Virus record (IMG/VR): IMGVR_UViG_3300021185_003211
Location: 1-33,269 of that record
Source of the DNA: a virus
Reading direction: 5' to 3' (one strand)
Length of the DNA stretch: 33,269 nucleotides
How positions within the stretch are numbered: position 1 is the stretch's first letter; the number at the start of each line of letters is the position of its first letter. A program made the position numbers and the translations under genes. Under the pieces are notes generated by a model, which searched no databases, was not told the DNA's origin, and saw nothing but the letters and a program-made list of their open reading frames with translations. Shown here piece after piece: positions 18,401-26,500 of this stretch.

Positions 18401-20898
18401 AAGTAACGCAATCTATACAAGCCCCATTAAGTGATTATAGCTTAGTATACAGCCCTCTTGATAACGACGATAGATTATTTACAAAAAAATTAATATTAGG
18501 TAAATTAAGTGATTCTTCTAATCAACAATTTTTGTTTCAAAAAACATTTGTTATTGATAGAATATTAACACAAAACTTTGATTATACGAAAATTTTTAGT
18601 GTATCGGGCCATGTAATAAACTTATTAGACAATGAGTTAAGTTTAGCTACAGCGGGAACATATACAGATATAAATGGAAATTCTGTAACAGTAACAGATT
18701 ATATAGAGCTAAATACAAATAAAACAGAATTAACATTAAATATATTAGCTAATATAAATGCAGTTCCTGATAAAGCTATAGGTACTGTTGAATTTGATTT
18801 GGCTACTGAAGAGAGTTATCATGTAATAGAACTACAAGAGGGGGATTGTGATACTCATAAAGGCACACAAATAGTTAAATATAGATTATTTAATGCAGAC
18901 CCTTTAGATTCATTAATTACAAAAGGCTCTTATATAACCGATATTAATGATTCAACAGTTGGCGCTACTGATGGCAGTGCTGTTCTACAAAATAAATTTA
19001 AAATAGTAGGCGATGACAAGCTAGTAATATTAAATAAATCTACTATAAATAGTATTGATAAAGTAAAAGGATTTGAACAATGTGCTAAAAATGTAGGTAC
19101 TATAATTGATGCAAATGATATAACTAGAGTATATGGCGATCCTGATTTTAATATTGGTGCTACAAGTAATTCAGGAGCTACATTATCTTATTCTGTAAAA
19201 TTTAATTCATCTGTAATTACATCAACCACTTCAGGTAAAGTTAATATACAACAAGCAGGTGTTGCACAAGTAATTATTACAGCCCCCACAACAACAGTCG
19301 GTAATATAACATATCTATATACAACAAAAACAATAAATATTATTATACAAAAAGCAGACAGAACTATATCTTTTGATAAAGATACATATACAGCAAACGG
19401 TAAGTGGGCAGCTGCTACTGCTAAAGTTACTATGTCTGGTTTCCAGAGTACTCCAACATATAGAGTTATTGGCCCTGCAAATGTTGTTAATATTATTGCA
19501 TCTCAAAATGCACCCCTTGATACTGAAGTTTTAATTGGAGCTACGAATAAAGTTGGTTCTAGCACAACTATAGAGGTTGAAGTATTAGGAGGAACAAACT
19601 ACAATATAGCAAGAGATACTGCGGTATTTGAAATACAAACTTTTTTCTCTCCTGATTCAGATGGTGATAGAGTTCCTGATGCTGATGATTTATGGCCAAG
19701 TCATGGTGAAGCATATTATGCAAATCAATTTAATCTTACGCAAACAGCTTATCCAAACGATTCTGATACAGCGGTAACTCAATCAGGCGGTCAATTATAT
19801 GAATTTTACGATGGAAGTTTTAGCGGTTATATAGAAACCTCTCCTTTAAGCAAGCCTACTAACACAGTAGATAATTTGCTTACCTGGGAAGCAACCCCTC
19901 TTTCAAATTGGATAAATATAATACATTCATCAGGTGTTGTTGGAAAAGAAAATATTCCTTTTGTAATACAAAACAACACAGGAGGAGATAGAACGGGCAA
20001 TATAAGAATAACTTATTATTATAGAGGCATTGAAGTACAAAAAGTGGAACAAATTATAAGACAAAGTAGCACTTCACAGCCTGTAGTCAACCCACCGACC
20101 CCGGGAACCCCATCCACTCCGGCAACTAATCCTAATGTGCCTACCCCGGGAACCCCAGCCGCACAGGCAACTAATCCTAATGTTCCTCAAGCAACTAGCC
20201 CTAATATATTATCTTTAACACCTTATGCATCAAGTACATTTACTTATAATACTTATTACGGTCAAATTACTGCACAAGCCAAAGAAATTAATCAAACTTT
20301 TTATCATGATGGTACTAATGTATTACCTGAAGTAAATGATAAAGTTTATTCAGATGATGGTGGAAAATCAGTATTAAGAGGGCCAGGGGTATATAGAATA
20401 ACATCTACAAGCCTTATGACAATTGGTTATAGAGGTATTGTTACTGGGTTTGATAGCTTCCAATTACCAGGTAGTACCGCAATTGGTGATTTAGTATGTA
20501 GCAATGATCCAAGTGCTTCTTTATCTAATGAATTTAAAATTGCAGCTTCAATTACTGGTTCAATAAATAATCCTGATATATTCTTTACTAATCAAAGTCC
20601 AACAAGAGGAACTGTGTTAGATTATCAAGTAACAGCTGTATTTTTAGCTAATACTAATGAAAGAATAAAATGTTTAGTTCATTTCTTAATAAGAGTTGAT
20701 GGTACTCAATATGATAATTATAATAAAGCAATCGTATGTGCTGCCGTAGCTGAAACAATTAGCTTTACTAAAAAAATAGGATCTGATGAATTAACATTAG
20801 AAAAAGCATTTGGAAGTAAATTTGGAACTAGATTCTATGATAGAGCAAATCCATCAGCACCACTACCTGATCCAAAAGATTATCAACCTATGGTTTAA
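12409..20898 (+). CDS. Giant tail protein: stabilisation/muzzle-type N-terminus fused to a modular adhesin
   Basis: 2829 residues. The N-terminus (LKGKMDKDSDERLVENGAYR, then GAVENLLGN) and the block at about 1220-1460 (GISTNPESFAAYGFRCYFTD, WDDRLIMLCEDKIVRAYA, DLYFIEKENKYFAYAKG) match the pattern of P22 gp10-like stabilisation or crAss-like tail-muzzle proteins, expected to be beta-propeller-rich. From about 1465 it becomes an adhesin-like array. About 1496-2000 holds divergent beta repeats. About 2230-2412 is MBG-like (DITRVYGDPDFNIGATSNSG). Residues 2416-2427 form a thrombospondin-3-like calcium site (DSDGDRVPDADD). About 2490-2554 is BACON-like (LSNWINIIHSSG, NNTGGDRTGNIRITY). About 2560-2600 is a Pro-rich linker, and a C-terminal domain of about 230 residues follows. 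The protein probably closes the tail and binds the host surface. It lies after the connector genes with a TAATAAATG junction. The domain names are pattern-based. Confidence 0.75.
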   Translation: MAELKHTFLKGKMDKDSDERLVENGAYRDALNIHVSSSEGANAGAVENLLGNEQLSSLELKNAKVLGSVVYTLKDKLYWIITSDNIDGIYEYDQIRKEISPILIDTKSAGKKTFFSTIIDSNSDNELILDNVSNTDISTIFGNIPNNNNDETLVSNNIDLYCENPYIKISIPKDTVIRKEKDLLVFKNIHYSGQAYGSVDLNVDFSLKSVLNFSKNNIITGINIIDDMLFWTDNLNGPRKINISRFKKYTESQKSNNVNIFETQTKVLFEDKDVHSNIFINTRDFTEDDISLAKKVPMSAPTLSLSNTLTNSGITTIPFLTNFQNNNVNVDVGDDLFIPVKTLPIWKVGDTIIITAENPTVETIELTATVKSISFIGITLTLTTKDADIDYSLNYEATFTLLEKKPIHELSFVRFGYRWKYNDNEYSSISPFSEVAFIPGDTFKYSAKEGINTSMENQLRIVELSDFDTGDDNVSEIEILYKESANQNIYTLKSIKRIDFEDTYEITKEQIHSVLPNDQLLRAWDNVPKKAKAQEVTSNRIIFGNYKQNYDIYNPAEFDVFISQRFGKQSIKSNRNYQIGVSYIDEYNRHSPILSNDTGSFFVDKKQATVSNEFNIALKSKPPAWAKHFKYYIKDISSEYYNLAADRFYVDKENGFVYISFSSNERNKISKDDSILLKKKHGTDEAVSTDSNRFKVIDVFNEAPAFITQRKKSIQLLTDVKFTDNISGSNVTTVLNKSAGSGTLPRPRSKSVKIMQAFRGQDIDIPSHHNHPNEGVPTKYLSDLQAGKFVRFTYNDNGNVKQTDYYKIASVKIDGADHPDDNYQVELFFDTVFGDDVNVLYDSTGNIGDSNGLGVNLEIAEEFSAAGDKEFDGRFFIKVAANEELLYINNSSNTDYYDLEAFDLAGKDRHSDKKNDHRFGPKNKVDDNPKFPIFISDNNPGGDFAFGITMLNYKQVSLEAFEKFDIGTKFYINEDSNNIYEIESTSTPEFTVFSKKRLAGGTYDGKQKKEKDRPILRKNLKIKRVETGDIVKTQDLPPIPALGSLSTIKLTIVEENFDNNKIPFSKNPAIFETEPKPNKTDLDIYYETEKAFDISEHGNSLKIKWFNCFNFGNGVESNRIRDDFNSPFIQPGVKASAPITDQIKEEHKFNGIIWSGIINSRSGLNKSNEFNVAYPITKDLLPSYGSIQKLHAWDDRLIMLCEDKIVRAYADKDVIYNADGNMNIVATNKVIGDAQPYAGEYGISTNPESFAAYGFRCYFTDKMRGAVIRLSLDGMEVISNYFMSDFFNDRFFGSECYNSKQDNSYLLGSYDSNNSLYNISFSGRDTVCFNEKINGWVTRKSFIPQNAISLNNIYYTYNNGDLWQNDSSNVPYNNFYNVQYTSKVQLEINDNPSVIKKYRTLGYEGTKGWKANIITDQEKSSDLYFIEKENKYFAYAKGEEKNYTNLDLKSFNLQGLGNSIAFSNLAPASSTELKFELSPPDTFKYISTPAILNNLPGAILLPTVSITITPKNGYILDANKLNIPKAVVTKSGNNLIVEYTHGIKTQPTINKNIEIGLCKINFAEKENVSITGNYSFSKTGKVNSSIPDGSYNISGNTKTLKNTAKRTLIPEPGNEILFDSIKTNNPNVQLIKKQNDDGSVTVTERIEIGTSNKTNFDYEISAIAIAATVATKELVLSSINKDDLINENYNRILSIYGDPGSVFSYELENNVGAIDNINNILIPDTGIHQIPINFDSSNTTDLFTITLTPGQDTINGVNFENIIQIPKTQKSTHEITMFSQFNNTMSNKSVFKATSNDAINYDFSFILNLPSANYILKSQIKQKDFIIDNTTDVTELTDLNLVLDNSANTVTLSGNINIDKVTSDNKIILFLTDFLNEQITLQLGYSNVTAAGVTTTNYTFSPSSTYSIVGPSGLAPQTIENEYLFTLTPSGGFEFINNISSNDFEIIDGGNNNVTAIYALNNTVDISVINSELVVKITPNSFNMPLANETINIVPKNQVTQSIQAPLSDYSLVYSPLDNDDRLFTKKLILGKLSDSSNQQFLFQKTFVIDRILTQNFDYTKIFSVSGHVINLLDNELSLATAGTYTDINGNSVTVTDYIELNTNKTELTLNILANINAVPDKAIGTVEFDLATEESYHVIELQEGDCDTHKGTQIVKYRLFNADPLDSLITKGSYITDINDSTVGATDGSAVLQNKFKIVGDDKLVILNKSTINSIDKVKGFEQCAKNVGTIIDANDITRVYGDPDFNIGATSNSGATLSYSVKFNSSVITSTTSGKVNIQQAGVAQVIITAPTTTVGNITYLYTTKTINIIIQKADRTISFDKDTYTANGKWAAATAKVTMSGFQSTPTYRVIGPANVVNIIASQNAPLDTEVLIGATNKVGSSTTIEVEVLGGTNYNIARDTAVFEIQTFFSPDSDGDRVPDADDLWPSHGEAYYANQFNLTQTAYPNDSDTAVTQSGGQLYEFYDGSFSGYIETSPLSKPTNTVDNLLTWEATPLSNWINIIHSSGVVGKENIPFVIQNNTGGDRTGNIRITYYYRGIEVQKVEQIIRQSSTSQPVVNPPTPGTPSTPATNPNVPTPGTPAAQATNPNVPQATSPNILSLTPYASSTFTYNTYYGQITAQAKEINQTFYHDGTNVLPEVNDKVYSDDGGKSVLRGPGVYRITSTSLMTIGYRGIVTGFDSFQLPGSTAIGDLVCSNDPSASLSNEFKIAASITGSINNPDIFFTNQSPTRGTVLDYQVTAVFLANTNERIKCLVHFLIRVDGTQYDNYNKAIVCAAVAETISFTKKIGSDELTLEKAFGSKFGTRFYDRANPSAPLPDPKDYQPMV
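20098..20187 (+). repeat. Two tandem 45-bp units coding a Pro-rich linker
   Basis: Two in-frame 45-bp units (20098-20142 and 20143-20187) encode TPGTPSTPATNPNVP and TPGTPAAQATNPNVP; a partial third follows (QATSPN). Both contain ACCCCGGGAACCCC, a marked GC spike in an AT-rich gene. The units lie between the BACON-like domain and the C-terminal domain of the giant tail protein and probably form a stiff spacer whose length can vary by slippage. Confidence 0.85.
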
Positions 20899-20909
20899 TA
20901 CAATAAAAA

Positions 20910-21233
20910 ATGACAACAACAACAGTAACTTTTAAAAACCCTTTAAATCAATCATTACAAACTGGTGATATTATATATTTCCAAAAAAATGATGATGTAT
21001 TAGAATTTGGAGAATGTGTAAGCATAGATGATTCTAGAACAATAGTAGTAGTTGAAGTCCCAGACACTAACGTACGTCCTGAAGCAAATAGTTTTTTTAT
21101 GTTTGCTAAAAATAATGTAATAAATACTAGTGGATTGCTTGGTTATCATGCTACTGTAACTTTAGAAAACGATTCAACAGATTTTACAGAACTATTTGCT
21201 GTAAACTCTGAAATAAATATAAGTAGTAATTAA
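20910..21233 (+). CDS. Small beta-rich virion-type protein, unknown function
   Basis: 107 residues, rich in Thr, Val, Asn and Asp with alternating hydrophobic residues, suggesting a small beta sandwich. It starts MTTTTVTFKNPLNQSLQTGD. It has an internal IDDSRTIVVVEVPDTN and ends LGYHATVTLENDSTDFTELF followed by AVNSEINISSN. The end, with a Leu-Gly-Tyr and a Glu-Leu-Phe-Ala-Val-x-Ser-Glu pattern, recalls short proteins found in tail or baseplate-like regions of several marine phages, with unknown role. It lies 11 nt after the giant tail gene, with the leader AATACAATAAAAA before the ATG. A small tail-tip or plug protein is possible, but there is no direct evidence. Confidence 0.65.
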   Translation: MTTTTVTFKNPLNQSLQTGDIIYFQKNDDVLEFGECVSIDDSRTIVVVEVPDTNVRPEANSFFMFAKNNVINTSGLLGYHATVTLENDSTDFTELFAVNSEINISSN

Positions 21234-21245
21234 AAATAAAATATT

Positions 21246-21911
21246 ATGCCTGAGGAAAAAAATATGTTTGGTAAAATAGGCGAAAACTTTGGAAAAATGT
21301 CTCCTGAAATGCAAGGACAAACAGTCGGTGGTGTTGCTGGCGGCGTTGCTGGAATATTAAGTGGTATTATAGGAAGTAGAGCTAGGAAGCAAGAGCAAAG
21401 AGCCGCAAACGCTGAATTAAAACAACGCAGACAAGCTTACGAAGGATTTGAATTTACTAACCCTGCCGCTCAAATGACAAACCCCTTTGAGGATTTAACT
21501 GTTAATAAACAACAAGCGCAGTTCCAATCTCAACAACAACAACAAGCATTAGCGGGAACTATGTCTAGTTTACAGGGTGCTGCTGGGGGTTCAGGAATTG
21601 CTGCATTAGCTCAAGCAATGGCTAGTCAACAATCTCAAAACTTGCAAGCTGCATCAGCTAGTATTGGACAACAAGAAGCACAAAATCAAATAAAAAGAGC
21701 ACAAGGACAACAGGCATTAGAAACAGCAAGGGCACAAGGTCAACAAGCTCTAGAGGCAAAAGAATTTGGAAGAAATGAAACTTTATTTGGTATGGCACAA
21801 CAACGTAAAGGTGCTGCTGATTTAGCTAGACAGCAAGCAACGCAAAGTTTAGTCGGAGGTATTGGAGAACTAGCAGGGGCTGCTGCATCAATGGCTATAC
21901 CCGGAATATAA
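21246..21911 (+). CDS. Putative internal virion (ejection/cargo) protein, Gln/Ala-rich
   Basis: 221 residues. A short charged N-terminus precedes a Gly-rich hydrophobic segment (about 28-42: VGGVAGGVAGILSGIIG). A long helical Gln/Ala-rich body follows (QFQSQQQQQALAGTMSSLQG, GIAALAQAMASQQSQNLQAA, QNQIKRAQGQQALETARAQG). It ends with a second hydrophobic stretch (SLVGGIGELAGAAASMAIPG). Gly-zipper-like ends around a Gln-rich helix are common in small proteins stored in podovirus heads and ejected with the DNA, such as the P22 ejection proteins. The position before two larger candidate internal proteins supports this. The call is by composition and context, not homology. Confidence 0.6.
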   Translation: MPEEKNMFGKIGENFGKMSPEMQGQTVGGVAGGVAGILSGIIGSRARKQEQRAANAELKQRRQAYEGFEFTNPAAQMTNPFEDLTVNKQQAQFQSQQQQQALAGTMSSLQGAAGGSGIAALAQAMASQQSQNLQAASASIGQQEAQNQIKRAQGQQALETARAQGQQALEAKEFGRNETLFGMAQQRKGAADLARQQATQSLVGGIGELAGAAASMAIPGI

Positions 21912-21921
21912 AAATAAAATT

Positions 21922-23565
21922 ATGGCAAATTTAGCATTAATAAGAGGGGCTGGTATTGCTGCTCCAAAATTTACAGATCTTCGGACGGCTGTACAGCCTG
22001 GAATAAATACTTTTAAAAACGTAATGTCTTTACGTCAAAAAGAAGCTGATAAACTTGAAGCGGAGAAAAAAAGACAAGATAATTTAAAAGCTAATGATTA
22101 CAAAAGCTTAGGTGCTTTACAAACAGATGGAGTTCCAAAACCTTGGATGCAATTTTTTGATGGAGTTGCTGTTGATGTAAAAAAAGAAAATAACTATTTA
22201 GTTAATCAAAAAGGTAAAATAGACCAGTTTGAATATATAGACGGCATTAGGAAACAACAGCAAGTAATATCAAATTTACAAAATTCAATTGGAGCTATCC
22301 AACAATATTCCGCAGACTATGCACAAATCATTGAAGACGAAGATTTATCAGATTCTTTAACAGCTAAAGAATTAAAAAATATAAATGATATTGTAGAGCT
22401 AAAGGGAAAACCAGTTTATAAAAACGATGAGGTTTATTTTGTTACTGAGGACGGTGATGAATTTGCAATATCTGATTTGCCAAAATTAAAAAAGAAAGAA
22501 ACACCTCTGCATTTAGAAATAAATAAAGGTCTAGAAAGCGTGATTAATACAGGTGGCTCGAAAGGTATGTTTAGAGATAGTCAATATTTACAAGAGAAAA
22601 TTGATACTTATTTAAATGACACTAAAATAACAGGCAAGCAAGCTAAATCATTAGCTATTGATTTTTTAGGAATGGGCGGTAAAGATGGTAATTTTGCAGA
22701 CATTTTTAATGATTTAACAGGAGGTAAATTAGATGACATTGATGGTGACGGAGACATTGATAAAGATGATTATATAAAAAGTTTTGCTAATATAAAATCT
22801 GATGATGATTTTGTTAGAAGAATAAAAAACGAATATAAAAAAATTGCTCTTAATGGTTCTGATAATCTTAAAGACGAATATGATAGAATTAATAAAGTTA
22901 AAGCTGAACAATCTAAAGGTAAAGGAGATTTGCCTAAATATCAATTTGATGAATTAATGCGTCAAAAAGAGTTGCAAACTACTTCAGTCTTTTTAAAACC
23001 AGTAAGTAAATTTTTAAGTGCTCAGCCAATAAATGAAACACAAGCAAAATCTCTTATTGAGTACGCAAATAACACTATACCTGGTATTGAGATATATCAA
23101 AACACTCAAGCAGATGATGATGGCAACCTATTAAATCCTAACGCATATGTTATAGAAGTAAATGGAAAACAAAAACCATTTATTATAGGTAAAACACCAG
23201 GAATGGCAATTGATAAATTTATTAAAGATTTATTTGGATACACTGCTAATGATCGTTTATCTATGTTCGGTGTTGAAGATAATGAAGAAACTAAAGATGA
23301 ATTTTCTGAATATAAAGAAGAATCACCACGCTATAAATTAGAATTAAAAACTATTGAAGACATAACTAGCGGAAGGTATGATAGAAATAAAGCTTTAAAA
23401 GAAAAACTAGCTGAAGAAAAAGAAAATGATTTAATTGATACTTTAAAAAGAAACTTTAAAGCAGGTAAAATAACACAAGAATATTTAACAGGCCCTGGAA
23501 AAGCAATTTATGATAATTGGAAAAAAACAGGCGGAGAAATTGATTTATCATTACGTTCAAATTAA
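21922..23565 (+). CDS. Putative internal virion protein with an EF-hand-like loop
   Basis: 547 residues, mostly charged and helical. It begins MANLALIRGAGIAAPKFTDL and contains coiled-coil-like stretches (LRQKEADKLEAEKKRQDNLK; about 35-55 and 105-135). A single 12-residue calcium-loop pattern lies at 272-283: DIDGDGDIDKDD, with Asp at positions 1, 3, 5, 9 and 12, Gly at 6 and Ile at 8. This fits an EF-hand or dockerin-type loop. The block before it (KITGKQAKSLAIDFLGMGGK) would supply the leading helix. The gene lies between a Gln-rich ejection-type protein and the giant polyvalent protein and so is probably part of the same internal or ejected set. Function is unknown. The start at ATG 21922 has the leader AAAATAAAATT. 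Confidence 0.6.
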   Translation: MANLALIRGAGIAAPKFTDLRTAVQPGINTFKNVMSLRQKEADKLEAEKKRQDNLKANDYKSLGALQTDGVPKPWMQFFDGVAVDVKKENNYLVNQKGKIDQFEYIDGIRKQQQVISNLQNSIGAIQQYSADYAQIIEDEDLSDSLTAKELKNINDIVELKGKPVYKNDEVYFVTEDGDEFAISDLPKLKKKETPLHLEINKGLESVINTGGSKGMFRDSQYLQEKIDTYLNDTKITGKQAKSLAIDFLGMGGKDGNFADIFNDLTGGKLDDIDGDGDIDKDDYIKSFANIKSDDDFVRRIKNEYKKIALNGSDNLKDEYDRINKVKAEQSKGKGDLPKYQFDELMRQKELQTTSVFLKPVSKFLSAQPINETQAKSLIEYANNTIPGIEIYQNTQADDDGNLLNPNAYVIEVNGKQKPFIIGKTPGMAIDKFIKDLFGYTANDRLSMFGVEDNEETKDEFSEYKEESPRYKLELKTIEDITSGRYDRNKALKEKLAEEKENDLIDTLKRNFKAGKITQEYLTGPGKAIYDNWKKTGGEIDLSLRSN

Positions 23566-23580
23566 TAAATAAAATTTAAT

Positions 23581-26500
23581 ATGCCTAGATATAAATTACC
23601 TGATGGAACTATATATAATATACCTGAAGAAAAGGTAAATGGTTTTTTACAAAAATACCCTGATGCTGTAACGGAAACATTGGGAAAGATAACTCCTCTG
23701 CAGGAAGATCAAACGGGTGCACTTGCGGAGGTAAACGTAGCGCCCAATACGGATTTGTCTTTGGAGACACCTTCTTTGGATTCACAAGAAAAAGACACAG
23801 CGATTGAAAGAACTTTTGGTAAAAATTCTTTAACAGATTTTTTTGGAGATATCTATAGAGCTGCTAATAAAGGTTTAGAGCAATCTAGCTTAGTAGACCC
23901 TAGCATAAATTTATATAGAGAGGGGGCTGAAGCAGATGATAAAACTATTTTAAATTTTATAAAAGCCAACGAAGAAACTAATAAGAATATCATGCAATCT
24001 GACGAAATGCGTGAGTTTAATAAAATATATGAAGAAGAAGGTGGTGGATGGTGGGGTTTTGTAAAAGGTGCTGCTCTAAATCCTACTGTATTAACTCAAG
24101 AATTAGTCAGTTCTATTGCAATGCAAGTTGGAGCATTAAAATCTGATGAAGTTGCTACAGCCGCAACAGGAGGTTTAGTGGTTGGCGCAACAGGAGCTGG
24201 TTTAGCAACTGCCGGAGTTTTAGCTGTTCCTGGTGGAATTGCTGGCGCTATGGGCGGAGCTATGACTGCGTTAGAAACAGGATTAACATTTTCAGAATTA
24301 TTAAATAAAGAACTAGGAAATAATTTAACGATTGAAAATGTAAGAGCTTTTTTGCAAAATGAAGAAAAATTATCTGATCTTAAAAATAAAGCTTTAGGTA
24401 GGGGATTAACTATTGGAGCAATTGAATTAGCGACAATGGGTATTGCTAAAGGTGTTGGAGGTAAGATAGCTAAAGCTGGATTTAAAAGAGCTGGTTTAGC
24501 AACAGCAGCAGCAATAGGTGGTATTGAAATTGCTGGGGGAGCAGCGGGTGAGATTGCAGGTAGATTTGTAGCGGGACAAGAGATGGATACTGCTGAAATT
24601 GGATTTGAAGCATTTGCAGGGCTTGGCTCAGCTCCGGTTAGTATTTTAGGGCAGTCTAAAAACATTAGCAAAGGAATATCTAAAATAAAAATAGATAAAG
24701 AATTAGCTAATACTAAATACAAAGACATTTCTGATTTATTTTTAAATGAAGAAAAAACATCTGATACCGCTATTAACTTAACTAAAATTAAAAATTCCGC
24801 TAATATTATTATTGAAGAAATAAATAATAAAGTTAAAAAAGGCGAAATTACTAAAGAACAGTCTGATAAAATTAAAGAAAATTTTGCTATTACAGAACAA
24901 GCTAATAATAAATTAGACGTTTTAGAATATCAAGAAAAAGATAAATCAGAAATAATAGATTTATTAAAAGAAAAATCAAATTTAGAAATTAAAATAAAAA
25001 AAGTTGATGAGGCCTCATTAACTAAACCTGAATCTGATAGAATTCAAGAAATAGTTGCAAGATTAAACGAAGTAGCTGAAGTTAATACTGCAAAAAAATT
25101 AAAAAAATCTGTTTCGTTTGCTGAAAAAGCAGGTAAAGCTTTAGGATTAGAAACTGAAGTTTTATCACAAGAAGAGATACGTAAACAGTATGGAGATGAA
25201 GCTTCTAATTCTGACGGTTTTATTAAAAACGGTAAAATAATAATAAATGAAGAGGTAGCGAGGCAAACCGAAGCTGTAACAGTGGGGAGTCACGAAGTAC
25301 TACATGGCATTTTAAATAAAGCTTTAAAAGGAAAAGATGCTAATAAAATTGTAAATCAATTTAAAAAAGTAATTGGCAAACAACAATTAGCGAAAATCGA
25401 AGAAAGATTATATGCTAATGATGAAAATGGAAAACGGCTTTATAGTGATGAATATATTGCAGCAAATCAAGATGAATATTTTACATTATTTTCCGATGCT
25501 ATCCTGAAAAACCAAATTGAATATAACGAAAATATATTTACTAAATTAGGAGATCTTATAAGACCTATATTAAGAAAATTAGGATTTAATAAAATTAAAT
25601 TTGAAAGTGGCCAAGATGTATATAATTTTTTAAAAGAATATAACAAATCTGTAAAAGAAGGAGCACTTAGTCAAGATATTATTAACTTGGGAGCGGAAAT
25701 TTCATCAGAAAAAATACAGCTTTCTAAAACAGCTTCTGAAAAAGTACAAAAAATATTTGATGAAAAAGGTAAAGATGGCTCATTTGATATAATTGAAGCC
25801 TACAAGCCTTTAACTACTAAGCTGACAAATAAATATAGAAATGTACCCGGTTTTGAGTTTGAATTACTTCAAAGTGAAATTGAAATAGGTAAACGTGGTT
25901 TATTAGATCTTATCAATGCATACGACCCATCTAAGGGTGCAACTTTAAATACGTATGTACAAGGACAATTAGCCAATAGGTCTATTGAAGCAGCTAACCG
26001 TATATTAGATACGGAGTTTAAATTAGATGTAACAGAAGCTAAAGGAGTTACTGATACGGCAACAGCAGAAGAAACAATTGAAAGAGAAGAAGCTGCTCCT
26101 GTAGATGAAATAAAAAGTTTACGCAAAGAAATTGGTTTATCAGAAGAACTTGTTACTAAAGTTAAAGATGCTGTAGTAAAAACTTTTGGTACAAAACTAC
26201 CTAACCCTCAGGATCCTAAATTTAGATTTGAACTACAGAAAAGATTTAGAACAGAATTAAAAAAGCCTTTATCTAAGTTTGTAGGTAAGCAAGCTGATTA
26301 CGAAGCTTTCTTAAGAGACAACTTTGAATCTGTGTATAGCAAAATGCCTCAGTCATTAATAAATAGAAGATTTAAAGAATTTGCTGAACCTGTTCTTGAT
26401 AAGAATGGAAAACAACTTAGAGAGCGGACGGCAGAAGGCAATAAGATATATGTTAAAAAGAAAATATCTAAAGCTGAATGGATTAAATATTTTATAGGTG

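Noticed and set aside
24096-24728. A 210-codon leftward frame opposite the polyvalent gene
   Set aside because: It is the mirror of the Gly/Ala-rich hydrophobic segments (giving Pro/Ala/Ile runs) and has no start context or neighbours.
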